From: CS3-C152 sp964347025
GTDB taxonomy: Archaea > Aenigmatarchaeota > Aenigmatarchaeia > QMZP01 > QMZT01
Reading direction: 5' to 3'
NCBI GenBank assembly: GCA_964347025.1
Contig: CAYFWU010000001.1
Span: 85,747-149,746 of the forward strand
Length of the DNA stretch: 64,000 nucleotides
Shown here: positions 8,113 through 17,230 of the stretch, piece by piece
Layout of the letters: the number at the start of each line of letters is the position of its first letter
Position numbering within the stretch: the stretch's first letter is position 1
The notes under the pieces: model-generated
Told to the model about the DNA's origin: nothing
What the model saw: only the letters and a program-made list of their open reading frames with translations
The model's database searches: none
Program-made: the position numbers and the translations under genes

Positions 8113-9306
8113 CTAACCCTCGTACAATTCGTCAAGGTTGTATCTGTTGGCGATTGTTTGATTTATTCTAAACCAGTCAGGCAAACCCCTAACCCTGTAA
8201 CCAATATAATCTTGGCCTGAAAAATATAAATAATCCAGAGAGACCTGATCCTCCTTTATCGGAATGCCTACACTTTCCAGCTCAGGGGCATTTACCAAAG
8301 AATCCAGACCATTTTGCGAACTTTCCAAATTCCCCTCCAATCTTTTCAAATAGTCTGGACCTTCCCCTGAGAAGTAATAGCCGTTATCAAGTTCCAGTTT
8401 TATGGGCAGATGCCATACCGATATTGTTTCATTATCCAGATAAATTTTTTGATAGCCTGTTTCAGTTATTGTGGTATTTATGAGAGTGACCGAACTCCCG
8501 TTACCAGTTACATAGCAGTTCGTGTCGTTACTCAGGTCAACTGACTGTTCGATGACCACCCCCTTGTGGCATGCGAAGTTTACGCCTGTCGTGTTCTGGG
8601 CAACGAGAATTTTTGTCGAGTCGCACTCACCTTTTTCGAAGGTAACATTCCCTGAACACGAACCTTCCGAGTTCGTAGAACCGACAACGATCTTTTTCGC
8701 CCGATAGCTGAACGGAGAAAACCTTATAATCCTTGTTAGAACACCATTGGTTTTTAGAGGAAAGATCGGATCCTCCATATGTGTCAAAGAAACCAATGTC
8801 TCATAGTCTATGTTTGACTTTTCGACCCTTGCTATGTTGAGAGTGTCACTAACGCTAACGTCAAGTTTAGCGGATGCCTTGACATTTCTGTAGTCGTGAA
8901 TATCTACATCAAGACCGGAATAACTCAGACTCACCTGGAAATTGGTTGGGACATTCGTTATCCGCTGGGTCCAGTTCCCAAGGGTGTTGTTGAGCATGAG
9001 TATCACTTCTTCCCCGTACAAAGTTCCATTTTCCATTAGCTCCTTTATCCTGAGGACAGAATTATCGAGAGGTGTTCCATTCAAAACAACCCTGTCACCA
9101 GCCGCTATGAGAGATCTTTTACAGGAAGTTACAAGTGCCTTGTCGAAGTCATTCTCGAGACTCTTCTCAAGCTGGTGCACTTGGTCAGATACAATCCTCT
9201 CGTAAATGTTTGAACCTCTTGTCTGGGAAACCATGTAGAAGGAAACGAAAAGTATTATAGGTATTGCTATGAGTATCGCTGTCACAGAATAAAATTGACC
9301 CTTCAT
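8113..9306 (-). CDS. Pilin-like secreted protein with class III-type N-terminus
   Basis: A 397-residue exported protein. It begins MKGQFYSV followed by a hydrophobic helix (to about residue 27), like archaeal class III prepilin signals cleaved by a prepilin peptidase. The rest is extracellular in character, with beta-rich segments, many N-glycosylation sequons and four cysteines in the middle (GSCSGNVTFEKGEC, FACHKG, TNCYVTG). No C-terminal anchor is seen. As first gene of the operon with the membrane protein and the ATPase, it is a candidate minor pilin or tip adhesin. The substrate-type assignment is inferred. Confidence 0.68.
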   Translation of the reverse strand: MKGQFYSVTAILIAIPIILFVSFYMVSQTRGSNIYERIVSDQVHQLEKSLENDFDKALVTSCKRSLIAAGDRVVLNGTPLDNSVLRIKELMENGTLYGEEVILMLNNTLGNWTQRITNVPTNFQVSLSYSGLDVDIHDYRNVKASAKLDVSVSDTLNIARVEKSNIDYETLVSLTHMEDPIFPLKTNGVLTRIIRFSPFSYRAKKIVVGSTNSEGSCSGNVTFEKGECDSTKILVAQNTTGVNFACHKGVVIEQSVDLSNDTNCYVTGNGSSVTLINTTITETGYQKIYLDNETISVWHLPIKLELDNGYYFSGEGPDYLKRLEGNLESSQNGLDSLVNAPELESVGIPIKEDQVSLDYLYFSGQDYIGYRVRGLPDWFRINQTIANRYNLDELYEG

Positions 9307-9347
9307 ATAAATAATATGGAGGGGATTTTAATTAAATCGAAATTATT

Positions 9348-9653
9348 TTATTCATTCAAAGGATGGACCTGAAGTTTTTCCCTCAGATCGCTTGGTATTG
9401 TTGGTACTTCACCTTTATATTTCACAATTAATTGAGTAATAACGCCATCCTCCTTCACAACTACGTCCTTCTTTACACTTTTAATTTTGCTTTTTTTACT
9501 TGCTGTTTGTATCTGTTTTCCAATGTCATCCAAATATACTAACCCTGTATCAGTAAAGCGGGCAAGTCCTCTACAGCTTTTCAAATAGTCCTTTTCATTT
9601 TGGAATATCTTTGTGGAACTGTACTCTATATTCAATACCAATTCTTTTGTCAT
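9348..9653 (-). CDS. Hypothetical protein, 101 aa
   Basis: Not recognised. A mixed alpha/beta, Lys-rich cytoplasmic-looking protein without TM segments or cysteine motifs (a single Cys in KSCRGLARF). The start is supported by a strong Shine-Dalgarno, aggtggtgac, just before the ATG. A TATA-like gtttaaaaat lies ~50 bases upstream on the minus strand. It stands alone between the pilus operon and the divergent DNA ligase gene. Confidence 0.65.
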   Translation of the reverse strand: MTKELVLNIEYSSTKIFQNEKDYLKSCRGLARFTDTGLVYLDDIGKQIQTASKKSKIKSVKKDVVVKEDGVITQLIVKYKGEVPTIPSDLREKLQVHPLNE

Positions 9654-9761
9654 GTCACCACCTTTGATTATGAAGAAAAATAATTGATAGTTAGATTTTT
9701 AAACGTTTAGTGAACCAGAAATTCGAAATTTAAATTAAAGCCAAGAATCCAATATTTTATT

Positions 9762-11471
9762 ATGAAATATTCGAAACTGGTTGATCTCTATGAATACCTT
9801 GAACAGACGCCTTCCAGGCTGAAGAAGATCGAAAGCATTGCCGATTTCTTTAGGAAATCGGAACTGGACATTCTGGAGAAGGTTGCACTTCTCGTCCAGG
9901 GGAGGGTTTTCCCCTCGTATTCTGAAATGGAGATAGGAGTCGCGGATAAGATGATGATAAAGGTCATATCCTCATCCACAGGCTTTCCCGATAATGAGGT
10001 TGTAAAAATATTCAAGGAAACCGGTGATCTTGGACTGACTGTTGAAAAACTAATGGAAAGGAAAAAACAGAAAACCCTTGTTTCAAGAGAACTGGACATC
10101 CAAAAGGTATTTGAAAACCTAAGCAGACTGGCGAAGGTCGAGGGTAAGGGATCGCAGGACGTGAAAATTTCGCTCGTGAGAGAACTGATTTCGAACGCGA
10201 AACCAAAAGAGGCGAAATACATCGTAAGGACGGTTCTCGGGCAGCTGAGAATAGGCGTTGCAGAGGGGGTTCTGCGCGACTCGATCGCGAAAGCCTTCTT
10301 CCCCGATAAGGGGAAGGAGGAAAACAAGGAAATAGTAAACGCAATAGAATGGGCATGGTTCCTGAGGCCTGATTACTCCGAGATAGCAAAGATAGCGAAG
10401 GAAAAGGGTCTTAATGGGTTGAGAAGGGTATCAATAGAGATAGGAAAACCTTATCATGTCCTTCTGGCAGAAAAGGCGAAGGATTTGAAAGAAGCGTTAG
10501 CGAAGTTCGAGAGACCCTCCCTTGAGTTCAAGTATGATGGTGCCCGGGTATGTATACATAAAAGGAGCGATAAATTCTGGTTCTTCACGAGAAGACTGGA
10601 AGACATAACAAAACAATTCCCTGACCTGCTCGAACTCGCCAGAAAGGGAATAAAGGCGGGTGAGTGTATAGTGGAGGGCGAGATGCTCGGGATAGACAGT
10701 AAAACAGGCAGTCCTCTCCCCTTCCAGATGTTATCCCAGAGGATTAAAAGGAAATACGATATAGAAAGAATGGAAAAGGAGATTCCTATACAGGTTAACC
10801 TTTTTGATGTGGTTTTTTACAGCGGCAAAGATCTGTTTTCCGAACCCTTGGAAAAGAGAAGAAAGACTCTTGAAAAAATCATAAAACCGGTTTCTGGTAA
10901 GTTCCAGCTAGCGGAGAGAATTGTTACAAAGGATCTAAGGGAAGCTGAGAAGTTCTATAAACGCGCGCTTAAGGCAAGGCAGGAGGGAGTGATAGTGAAG
11001 AACTTGGATGCCAAGTACCAGCCAGGAAGAAGGGTAGGATACTGGCTGAAGGTCAAACCTATAATGGAAACCCTCGATTTGGTTATAACGGGCGCTGAAT
11101 GGGGAACTGGGAAACGGGCGAACTGGTTGGGATCATTCATACTGTCCTGCAGGAAAGGGGACAAATTTCTTGAATGCGGAATGATGGGAACCGGTATAAA
11201 GGAAAAGGGGGAAGGAGTGACATTCGAGGATTTAACAAGACAGCTGAAACCCTGCATAGAGAAAGAGAGTGGGAAATCAGTTGATATAAGACCTAAAATA
11301 GTGGTCGAGGTCGCTTACGAGGAGATACAAAAATCCCCGAACTACTCCTCTGGTTTTGCCCTGAGATTCCCGCGCCTTCTGAAAATACGAGTTGATAAAT
11401 CACCTTCGGATGCGGATGATGTAGAAAGAATAGAGAAAATTTATCGCCAACAGAGGGGGAGAAAAGCGTAG
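9762..11471 (+). CDS. lig: ATP-dependent DNA ligase
   Basis: The replicative/repair ligase of archaea, sealing nicks with ATP. It is 569 residues, normal for the family. The N-terminal DNA-binding domain spans about 1-220. The adenylation domain has the nucleotidyl-transfer lysine K257 in FKYDGARVCIH, then ECIVEGEMLGID (motif III region), QEGVIVKNLDAKY (motif IV) and WLKVKP (motif V). A C-terminal OB domain follows (VDIRPKIVVEVAYEEIQ). A leaderless promoter is suggested by TTTAAATT about 30 bases before the ATG. Confidence 0.95.
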   Translation: MKYSKLVDLYEYLEQTPSRLKKIESIADFFRKSELDILEKVALLVQGRVFPSYSEMEIGVADKMMIKVISSSTGFPDNEVVKIFKETGDLGLTVEKLMERKKQKTLVSRELDIQKVFENLSRLAKVEGKGSQDVKISLVRELISNAKPKEAKYIVRTVLGQLRIGVAEGVLRDSIAKAFFPDKGKEENKEIVNAIEWAWFLRPDYSEIAKIAKEKGLNGLRRVSIEIGKPYHVLLAEKAKDLKEALAKFERPSLEFKYDGARVCIHKRSDKFWFFTRRLEDITKQFPDLLELARKGIKAGECIVEGEMLGIDSKTGSPLPFQMLSQRIKRKYDIERMEKEIPIQVNLFDVVFYSGKDLFSEPLEKRRKTLEKIIKPVSGKFQLAERIVTKDLREAEKFYKRALKARQEGVIVKNLDAKYQPGRRVGYWLKVKPIMETLDLVITGAEWGTGKRANWLGSFILSCRKGDKFLECGMMGTGIKEKGEGVTFEDLTRQLKPCIEKESGKSVDIRPKIVVEVAYEEIQKSPNYSSGFALRFPRLLKIRVDKSPSDADDVERIEKIYRQQRGRKA

Positions 11472-11570
11472 TCTAGGAACAATCATTATTTAAATATATT
11501 CACTGTTCAGTAATAAACATATATAAAGCTTTCGTACCTATTAATAATTATCATAAACCAGTAACAATAA

Positions 11571-11580
11571 TATTTATAAA
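11571..11580 (+). promoter_or_regulatory. TATA box of TrmB-type regulator gene
   Basis: The box tatttataaa lies about 38 bases before the ATG at 11618 and would give a short leader containing the aggtga Shine-Dalgarno. A second TATA-like box, atatataaag, occurs at 11519-11528. Confidence 0.5.
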
Positions 11581-11617
11581 GCCGAAATAGCAATTAACTA
11601 TCAATTAGGTGAGAAAA

Positions 11618-12406
11618 ATGGTCGCAACGACAAAGACAATGGATGCGTTGAAGAGCATTGGTTTAAACCTTTACGAGAGAAAAATCTTCGTGGCTTTGTT
11701 AGCTAGAGGAGTAGCAACTGCGGGTGAACTTTCTCAGATAGCGAATGTCCCCAGATCCAGATCGTATGACATTCTAGAATCCCTTGCAGAGAAGGGATTC
11801 GTAGTTGTACAGCCGGCCAAACCAATAAGGTACGTTGCCCTCGCTCCAAAAGACGCGTTGGAGAGAACAAAGGAAAACCTGAGAAAGAGACACGAAGAGA
11901 TGGTAAAGAGAATAGAAGAACTCAAGAACTCGCCGGTCACAACAGAGCTTGAAACGATATACAAAGAGGGACTTAACCTAGTTCAGCCGTTCGACATGAC
12001 AGGAACGTTGAAGGGAAGGCATTCTATCAACCAGCACCTTAACTCTCTTTTCAAGAAAGCGAACAAGGAAATAAGGATAGTAACAACAGGGGATGGTTTG
12101 AATGAACTTTACTCAAACCATTACAATTCACTGAAGAGGATAGTGAAGAGGGGAGTGAAATTGAGAATACTTGCTCCCGTTAGTGAGACAACCCCGGTGA
12201 AGGCATTCTCACAGATAGCAGAGATGAAGAACATCAAGAAACCCTTTAACAGGGTTTTTACAATAGATGACAGGCATTTCGTGTTCGCTCTGACCGATGA
12301 CAAGAAGGTTCACCAAACACAGGATGTTGCCTTCTGGGCACAGTCAAAACATGCAATAAAAAGTTTTGTTGAACCATTCTTTGATCATGCTTGGTCGGCA
12401 GAGTAA
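11618..12406 (+). CDS. TrmB family transcriptional regulator
   Basis: A 262-residue regulator. The N-terminal winged helix (about 1-75) contains LGLNLYERKIFVALL-type TrmB sequence (here IGLNLYERKIFVALLARG), a recognition region VPRSRSYDILESLAEKGFV and the wing. A coiled segment (EELKNSPVTTELETIY) and a PLD-like effector domain (KGRHSINQHLNSLFKKANKE to SFVEPFFDHAW) follow. TrmB proteins sense sugars or metabolites and control transport and glycolytic genes. The ATG at 11618 was preferred over the GTG at 11609, since aggtga (11606-11611) is well placed as its ribosome binding site. Confidence 0.88.
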   Translation: MVATTKTMDALKSIGLNLYERKIFVALLARGVATAGELSQIANVPRSRSYDILESLAEKGFVVVQPAKPIRYVALAPKDALERTKENLRKRHEEMVKRIEELKNSPVTTELETIYKEGLNLVQPFDMTGTLKGRHSINQHLNSLFKKANKEIRIVTTGDGLNELYSNHYNSLKRIVKRGVKLRILAPVSETTPVKAFSQIAEMKNIKKPFNRVFTIDDRHFVFALTDDKKVHQTQDVAFWAQSKHAIKSFVEPFFDHAWSAE

Positions 12407-12445
12407 AAAAATCACTCTTTTCTTGTTTTTAGTTGTTAATAGAAG

Positions 12446-14230
12446 TTATCTCATTTCCTCTTTCTTGAATTCTTTAGTCTTCCCTTTCTTGGTCGCGCTT
12501 GAAGAAAGCAAACCCCAGTCCTCTTCCGGGGTTTCTAAAAGATCCTTTAGAGGTTCGAACCTGTGATCCCTCATTATTCCTTCCTGTCTCCAGTAATCTC
12601 CTGCGGTCATTCTAACACCGAAGAATTCAGGCGGTAATTTATCAGGATGCGTTCCCTTCTCGAGAAATTTCACGCACAATTTCAAGGCATCGACGGCCTG
12701 TCTGAACGGGTCCTCCCCGCCTCCTCTCTCGAAAAGAATGTAGACATCGTGGTTGCTGCCCATGCCTGTTTCTTTCAAGAAGTACAGCAATTTGTATACA
12801 TCCAAGTCCCCCAGTTCTATTGGATAATGTGCATGCAGAGGGTTGGGGGCATTGGAATGAACAGAGAGGACGTAATCTCCAAAATCAGGAGCCAGCTCTT
12901 TGAGATCGCCAATTACGAGCAGAGGATCAATTCCGTGTCCGGCTATGTGCTCCCAGTCCATGGTCATGTGAATCCTGTTGGTGTTCAGGGTCTTCCTGAT
13001 GGTCTTTATCGCTGCATAAATCTGTTTGGGATGCCAGAGGAGATACAGACCGGCGTACTTCGGATCCCTTGCATCAGGCATCTCTATGGTTATCTTCAGA
13101 TTTTTCGCGATCCTTTGAAGTTCAGGTTTCCCCGCAAGTTCCTTTTCTATGAATTCATGGTTCAACCATTTCAGCGCCTCCCTCATGTGACCTTCCAGAA
13201 ATTTTGCAGCAACCGCAGCGTAATAGAATTCCTTGAACTTCCTGTCGTTTTCTTCCTCTGCCTTCTGCCATGCCTTGTCGACCCAGAATTTGTCACTGTA
13301 ATCTAGGTTGTACCTCTCCAGAACGTCTGAGTAAACCTTACACATCTCAACCCAGACTGGATCCTTCGTATAGAAAAGATAGTGGGCCATTATGGTGTAA
13401 CCATCCGTTAGTTTACCATAGGTATCGACCTTCCATTTCCTGTCTTTTTCCTTTCCCCGAGTCATTTTTTCCCTCGCTGCGATGCCCATGTATTTTTTGA
13501 ACAACTTTGCATACTCATCCCCTGCTGCCTTCCTGACCTCTTCCCTTATCTTATTTTCAATCTCCTCCCTCTTCTCTTTTGTTATGTTCAGCCTGGGTCC
13601 CAGGTGCGTGGGGACAACGCCATAACCCTTTGTATACTCTTCCCATTTCTTTTCCTGAAGCTTTTGTGAAATAATGTCCGATTCTATGCGCGCCCCTCCT
13701 TCTGCTTCCCTCAAATCCTTCTCATCAACTATAAAAGAAGGATAGGTCCTCTCGAAGTCCCACATCTTACTTATGAACCATTCCCTCAATTTCTCGTTCT
13801 CGTAGAGTATTTCAGACACGAACCTTCCGATATGGTCGCACATGACGATCTCGAGCTTCGATGTTGTATACGTTATCATCTCGAGCCAGAAATGCAGGCA
13901 GGCGTGAAAGAGAACGTACTTACACCCGGAATAAACAGCAGAGCGAATCGACTTCTGTATGTGGTCGTGTGCGTCTCTCCAGTCCGAACGCTCCGGTATG
14001 CCCATGGGGATCGTCAGAGAGCCGTGGAAGAGAAGATCAACACCCTGTTTATCAGCGAGATGACGTATCCCTTCGCCTTCCGTGTAGGTTACCTCGTGGG
14101 GAGAATCCCCCGATATTTCTATGACATCAGTTCCCCTGGTTAAACCATAGCCTATCTTCTTTAGGGTAGTTGCCAGCTCTTCTGCCCTTGCTATGTAATA
14201 CAAACCCGTCGTTACGCCAACCTTTAACAT
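12446..14230 (-). CDS. TIM-barrel (AP endonuclease 2 / xylose isomerase-like) protein with long helical insertion
   Basis: A 594-residue protein. The first ~130 residues (MLKVGVTTGLYYIARAEEL, LLFHGSLTIPMGIPE, YVLFHACLHFW) and the last ~220 (LKITIEMPDARD, HMTMDWEHIAGHG, YVLSVHSNAPNPLHAH, YILFERGGGEDPF) form an AP-endonuclease-2-type barrel with acidic and His residues at the usual metal positions. Between them are about 200 charged, helical residues not normal for the family. It directly follows the 547-residue unknown gene (9-base gap), suggesting joint function. The start at 14230 (ATG) was preferred to the TTG at 14239. Its reaction is unknown; sugar isomerisation or phosphodiester cleavage are possible. 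Confidence 0.65.
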   Translation of the reverse strand: MLKVGVTTGLYYIARAEELATTLKKIGYGLTRGTDVIEISGDSPHEVTYTEGEGIRHLADKQGVDLLFHGSLTIPMGIPERSDWRDAHDHIQKSIRSAVYSGCKYVLFHACLHFWLEMITYTTSKLEIVMCDHIGRFVSEILYENEKLREWFISKMWDFERTYPSFIVDEKDLREAEGGARIESDIISQKLQEKKWEEYTKGYGVVPTHLGPRLNITKEKREEIENKIREEVRKAAGDEYAKLFKKYMGIAAREKMTRGKEKDRKWKVDTYGKLTDGYTIMAHYLFYTKDPVWVEMCKVYSDVLERYNLDYSDKFWVDKAWQKAEEENDRKFKEFYYAAVAAKFLEGHMREALKWLNHEFIEKELAGKPELQRIAKNLKITIEMPDARDPKYAGLYLLWHPKQIYAAIKTIRKTLNTNRIHMTMDWEHIAGHGIDPLLVIGDLKELAPDFGDYVLSVHSNAPNPLHAHYPIELGDLDVYKLLYFLKETGMGSNHDVYILFERGGGEDPFRQAVDALKLCVKFLEKGTHPDKLPPEFFGVRMTAGDYWRQEGIMRDHRFEPLKDLLETPEEDWGLLSSSATKKGKTKEFKKEEMR

Positions 14231-14239
14231 AAAAACCAA

Positions 14240-15883
14240 TTATATACTCTGTCCGCTCAGCCTGAAGCACGTCTGCTTTATCAGATCAACTATCTCAGCA
14301 ACCTGCGGTCCCATGTAGTCACCGTAACACTTCGAAATCCTTCTCTGCACGTTTATCTCATAGGGCCCTGGTTTTACGAACACACCAACAGCAGGTCTTA
14401 TGACGTTTCTCCTAAATTTGTGCATACCTTCCCTTACAGTCTTTGCCCTGTTGGACTTCTTCCCTTCCTCAATTCCTTCGAACTCATCCTCGATACTTTC
14501 CGTTATCTCCCTTTCAATCTCCTTGACACCTATCAACTCGTTTATCTCCCTTTCAAAGGCCCTTCTTTTGGCCTCCAGTTCAAGCAGGAAGAGAACCAGG
14601 GCGTTCTGTGAAAGAAGGAACGGATGGAAGTGGAAGTATTGGTCCTCAACGACCATGGGCCCTGTTGAACCCCTCTTGTAGCCGACGTTGTAATCCATGT
14701 CTATGAATATGTAGTAGATGTAGCGAGGGTCAAACTTGGGACCAGGATGAACGGTTACCACCTCTCCCTTTTTCTTGGTATAACCAGGCATAGTCCAGTC
14801 CTCTATTAAATCCCTTACATCATCTTCGCTGAACGTCACACCATACTTTTTTTCCACAATCTTCTGCTGCTCCCTAACCCAGTCATCATACGGGTCTATC
14901 TCATGTCCTTGACCTCTTAGATAAAGAGGCTTCCCCATCTCTTCCGGTTTTATGGGTTTCCAAATCCAAAGTTTTGCCCATATCTCGCCCTCAGGGGTTT
15001 GTGCGAATTTCAAAATATTTGTCATATCCTCGGCAACACGTCCTGGTATCTCGGAAACCTCCCTTATTCTCTTGAATCTCTCCAGATACGGTTTCAACCA
15101 GTCTCTATACTGATCAACGGACCTTCTCCTTGATTCCACAAGGTTTTTTATCCTTGCATACCTGTCCCTTACGTCAGGGAAGAAGAGCTTCTTCCATTCA
15201 AGGAATAGCTCGTTCTTGGTTTTCAGAACAACAGCCTCTGCCTGTGAGACCCTCAGCTCCTTCTTTATTTTGTCTGTTTCCCTCCATTCACTCTTCATTT
15301 TTATGAAGTCAGAGATTATGGTCGGCCAACGTTTCGCCATCGTGATCATTGAATAACCCTCGCCCGTGTACGCATCCACCCTGTCAACGAACAGCGCCCG
15401 CAATACATGCTCGTCCTTTTTTCCCATCTTGAAGTAATCCAAGATTTCGCGATACTTCCTTTCATCGTGCTTTAGAAGCTCGTAATCCGCGACTGCTTGA
15501 GCCGCGCTCGCCAAGCCTGACTTTATCTGACCTTCGAGCTTCTCCTTCTGAGCAAGAACAGGGGCAAACGCTGGAGGAGGATTAGGGGTGAGCATGATGT
15601 ATTCATCCGCCTTCTCTGCCTGCCAGTGCCATTTCGCTATCCTGTACATCATTATGTTGTATATTATCTCTGCCTGACCTTCAAGCGTAACGGGGTTTAT
15701 GCTGGTCATCTGGTCTATGCTTGCAGGTGATATAACGACTTCGCCAAGAATACCCTTCTGCTTCCTTGCCTTCGCCAGAAGCTTATCGACAATCATCTCG
15801 CCTTCCTGCAGCTCGCGAAGTTTTCTCTTTTCTTCCCTTCTTCTCTGCAGTTCGCTCTTTTTCTTTTTCCTGAATAGGGCCAT
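14240..15883 (-). CDS. Unrecognised 547-residue cytoplasmic protein
   Basis: Not recognised. The N-terminus is very basic with a coiled coil (FRKKKKSELQRRREEKRKLR). A helical core follows, rich in Trp, Tyr and Arg (WHWQAEKADEYIML, WIWKPIKPEEMGKPLYLRG), with a region containing YIFIDMDYNVGYKRGSTGP and YFHFHPFLLSQNALVLF. Near the C-terminus is a Glu-rich segment and ISKCYGDYMGPQVAEIVD. No nucleotide-binding motif or TM helix is visible. The start ATG at 15883 has GGTG about 8 bases upstream; an in-frame GTG lies at 15895. It is cotranscribed with the TIM-barrel protein downstream and may act with it. Confidence 0.65.
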   Translation of the reverse strand: MALFRKKKKSELQRRREEKRKLRELQEGEMIVDKLLAKARKQKGILGEVVISPASIDQMTSINPVTLEGQAEIIYNIMMYRIAKWHWQAEKADEYIMLTPNPPPAFAPVLAQKEKLEGQIKSGLASAAQAVADYELLKHDERKYREILDYFKMGKKDEHVLRALFVDRVDAYTGEGYSMITMAKRWPTIISDFIKMKSEWRETDKIKKELRVSQAEAVVLKTKNELFLEWKKLFFPDVRDRYARIKNLVESRRRSVDQYRDWLKPYLERFKRIREVSEIPGRVAEDMTNILKFAQTPEGEIWAKLWIWKPIKPEEMGKPLYLRGQGHEIDPYDDWVREQQKIVEKKYGVTFSEDDVRDLIEDWTMPGYTKKKGEVVTVHPGPKFDPRYIYYIFIDMDYNVGYKRGSTGPMVVEDQYFHFHPFLLSQNALVLFLLELEAKRRAFEREINELIGVKEIEREITESIEDEFEGIEEGKKSNRAKTVREGMHKFRRNVIRPAVGVFVKPGPYEINVQRRISKCYGDYMGPQVAEIVDLIKQTCFRLSGQSI

Positions 15884-15934
15884 CCGAAACACCACAATTA
15901 ACTATTATCGAAATAAGAATAAAAAATTAAAATT

Positions 15935-16123
15935 TTAGCTAAAAAACAGGAAAATCCCAACTATGAGCAATATAATTCCGAATAAAACGCCAACTATGTC
16001 CACGTTGATGTCCATTTGCTCTATACTCTGTTCCTCCCCCACCATAGGGAAGAACACGACTAGGAATCCACCGATAAGTATCAGAATAACTCCCAATACC
16101 TTTATTCCCAGCCACCATAACAT
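15935..16123 (-). CDS. Small two-TM membrane protein
   Basis: A 62-residue protein with two hydrophobic helices (VLGVILILIGGFLVVFFPMV and IVGVLFGIILLIVGIFLFF) separated by an acidic loop (GEEQSIEQMDINVD). Family unknown. It may be the first gene of the operon with the 547-residue protein (~51 bases apart). A GTG at 16132 is an alternative start adding three residues. Confidence 0.55.
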   Translation of the reverse strand: MLWWLGIKVLGVILILIGGFLVVFFPMVGEEQSIEQMDINVDIVGVLFGIILLIVGIFLFFS

Positions 16124-16203
16124 AGGAAACACGCCTGTGAGAGGTTAACTAATTTATAATTTACAAGTGAAAATATAAATAAGAGGAGACATAGAGGTGG
16201 AAT

Positions 16204-16719
16204 ATGCCTGTATGGGCCAGGACAAAGATCGTAATCCAAGAGGACTGCTATAGGGAAAAACCTGAGAGGATAACCATAAAGTACGTAGGACCCAACCCAA
16301 CGAAACTTTACTACAAGGTGTACGAGCTTTTGAAGTCCATATTCAGGGTTTCTGATTCTGACATACAGGAGGAGAGATACAGCTGGGGCAAGGCAGCGGA
16401 CAAGGAGAAATTCAAGGTAAGATGGTATATTCACAAAGACATGGATATGTATACGTACCTTTACATGAGATTTGACGTTTCCGGTTCAGGAAGCGAGAAG
16501 ACAGGGGACGCAACGATAAAGATAAAGCCGGTAATGCGAACGGAATACGCTCAGGACACCTTGTGGCAGCGATCGCTCTTCTATGAGATGCTGAGAGTTT
16601 TCTGGCACAGAGCCTTTTACTACAGAAAGAGAGAGTACTATGCCGAAGAATGCAGAAACCTGATGACGATTTTCCAGAGAAACATAAACGAGTTCTTCAA
16701 ACAGCTGAGAGAAGAGTGA
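16204..16719 (+). CDS. Unrecognised protein, paralogue A (171 aa)
   Basis: Not recognised. It has an N-terminal beta region (KIVIQEDCYREKPERITIKY then VGPNPTKL), a middle beta region (KFKVRWYIHKDMD, YLYMRFDVSG), a KIKPVMRTEY strand and an amphipathic C-terminal helix pair (FYEMLRVFWHRAFYYRKREY). The next gene shows the same order of elements (EDC...YxGPxP, IxPxxRxxY/F, FY-R helices), so the two are ancient paralogues. A strong gaggtgg Shine-Dalgarno precedes the ATG. Aromatic and Arg-rich helices suggest membrane association, but no clear TM helix is present. Confidence 0.65.
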   Translation: MPVWARTKIVIQEDCYREKPERITIKYVGPNPTKLYYKVYELLKSIFRVSDSDIQEERYSWGKAADKEKFKVRWYIHKDMDMYTYLYMRFDVSGSGSEKTGDATIKIKPVMRTEYAQDTLWQRSLFYEMLRVFWHRAFYYRKREYYAEECRNLMTIFQRNINEFFKQLREE

Positions 16720-16738
16720 ACATTCATGGTCGATCGCT

Positions 16739-17230
16739 ATGGTGAAGGTTGAATTTGAGGATGACTGTTTCGCACCAAGAAAGAGCACGTGGGTGGAGTA
16801 CACGGGCCCTGACCCCTTCGCCTTCGTGAGAGAGCACAGAAATATCCTCCGTCCTGTTTTTGAGGTAGGAACATCATCTACCGGAGAACCAAGGTGGATG
16901 TGGGACTGGACCGGAGATCCTATACAGTTGTATGCCCACTGGATCGCAAAGAAAAGATACGCCAGATTCACAACTTTTTTAATAAGCATACGAACGGTCG
17001 GGTTCATTTCGAAAGCGCGAAAGGAAGGGACTTTCAGGATGGAAATCGAACCCATCCTGAGACACAGATTCTCGGGCAACAGGCTGGTTGTCTGGTTATG
17101 GTGGATATACTGGTATTTATTCTACAACAGAATAAGACAGTCCATGCTCCTTCGTTGCAAGGACATGGCCACCAAGTTCATAGCTGTGATAAAGGAGATG
17201 TACAATCTGGGATCCATACAGGAAGAATAG
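16739..17230 (+). CDS. Unrecognised protein, paralogue B (163 aa)
   Basis: Not recognised. It resembles the preceding gene product: KVEFEDDCFAP, VEYTGPDPFAF, a Trp-rich insertion (PRWMWDWTGDP), RMEIEPILRHRFSG, and a hydrophobic/aromatic helix (LVVWLWWIYWYLFYNRIRQ) that could insert in or lie on the membrane, followed by CKDMATKFIAVIKEMY. The 19-base gap to paralogue A indicates an operon of two. The gene ends next to the convergent ABCE1 gene. Confidence 0.62.
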   Translation: MVKVEFEDDCFAPRKSTWVEYTGPDPFAFVREHRNILRPVFEVGTSSTGEPRWMWDWTGDPIQLYAHWIAKKRYARFTTFLISIRTVGFISKARKEGTFRMEIEPILRHRFSGNRLVVWLWWIYWYLFYNRIRQSMLLRCKDMATKFIAVIKEMYNLGSIQEE

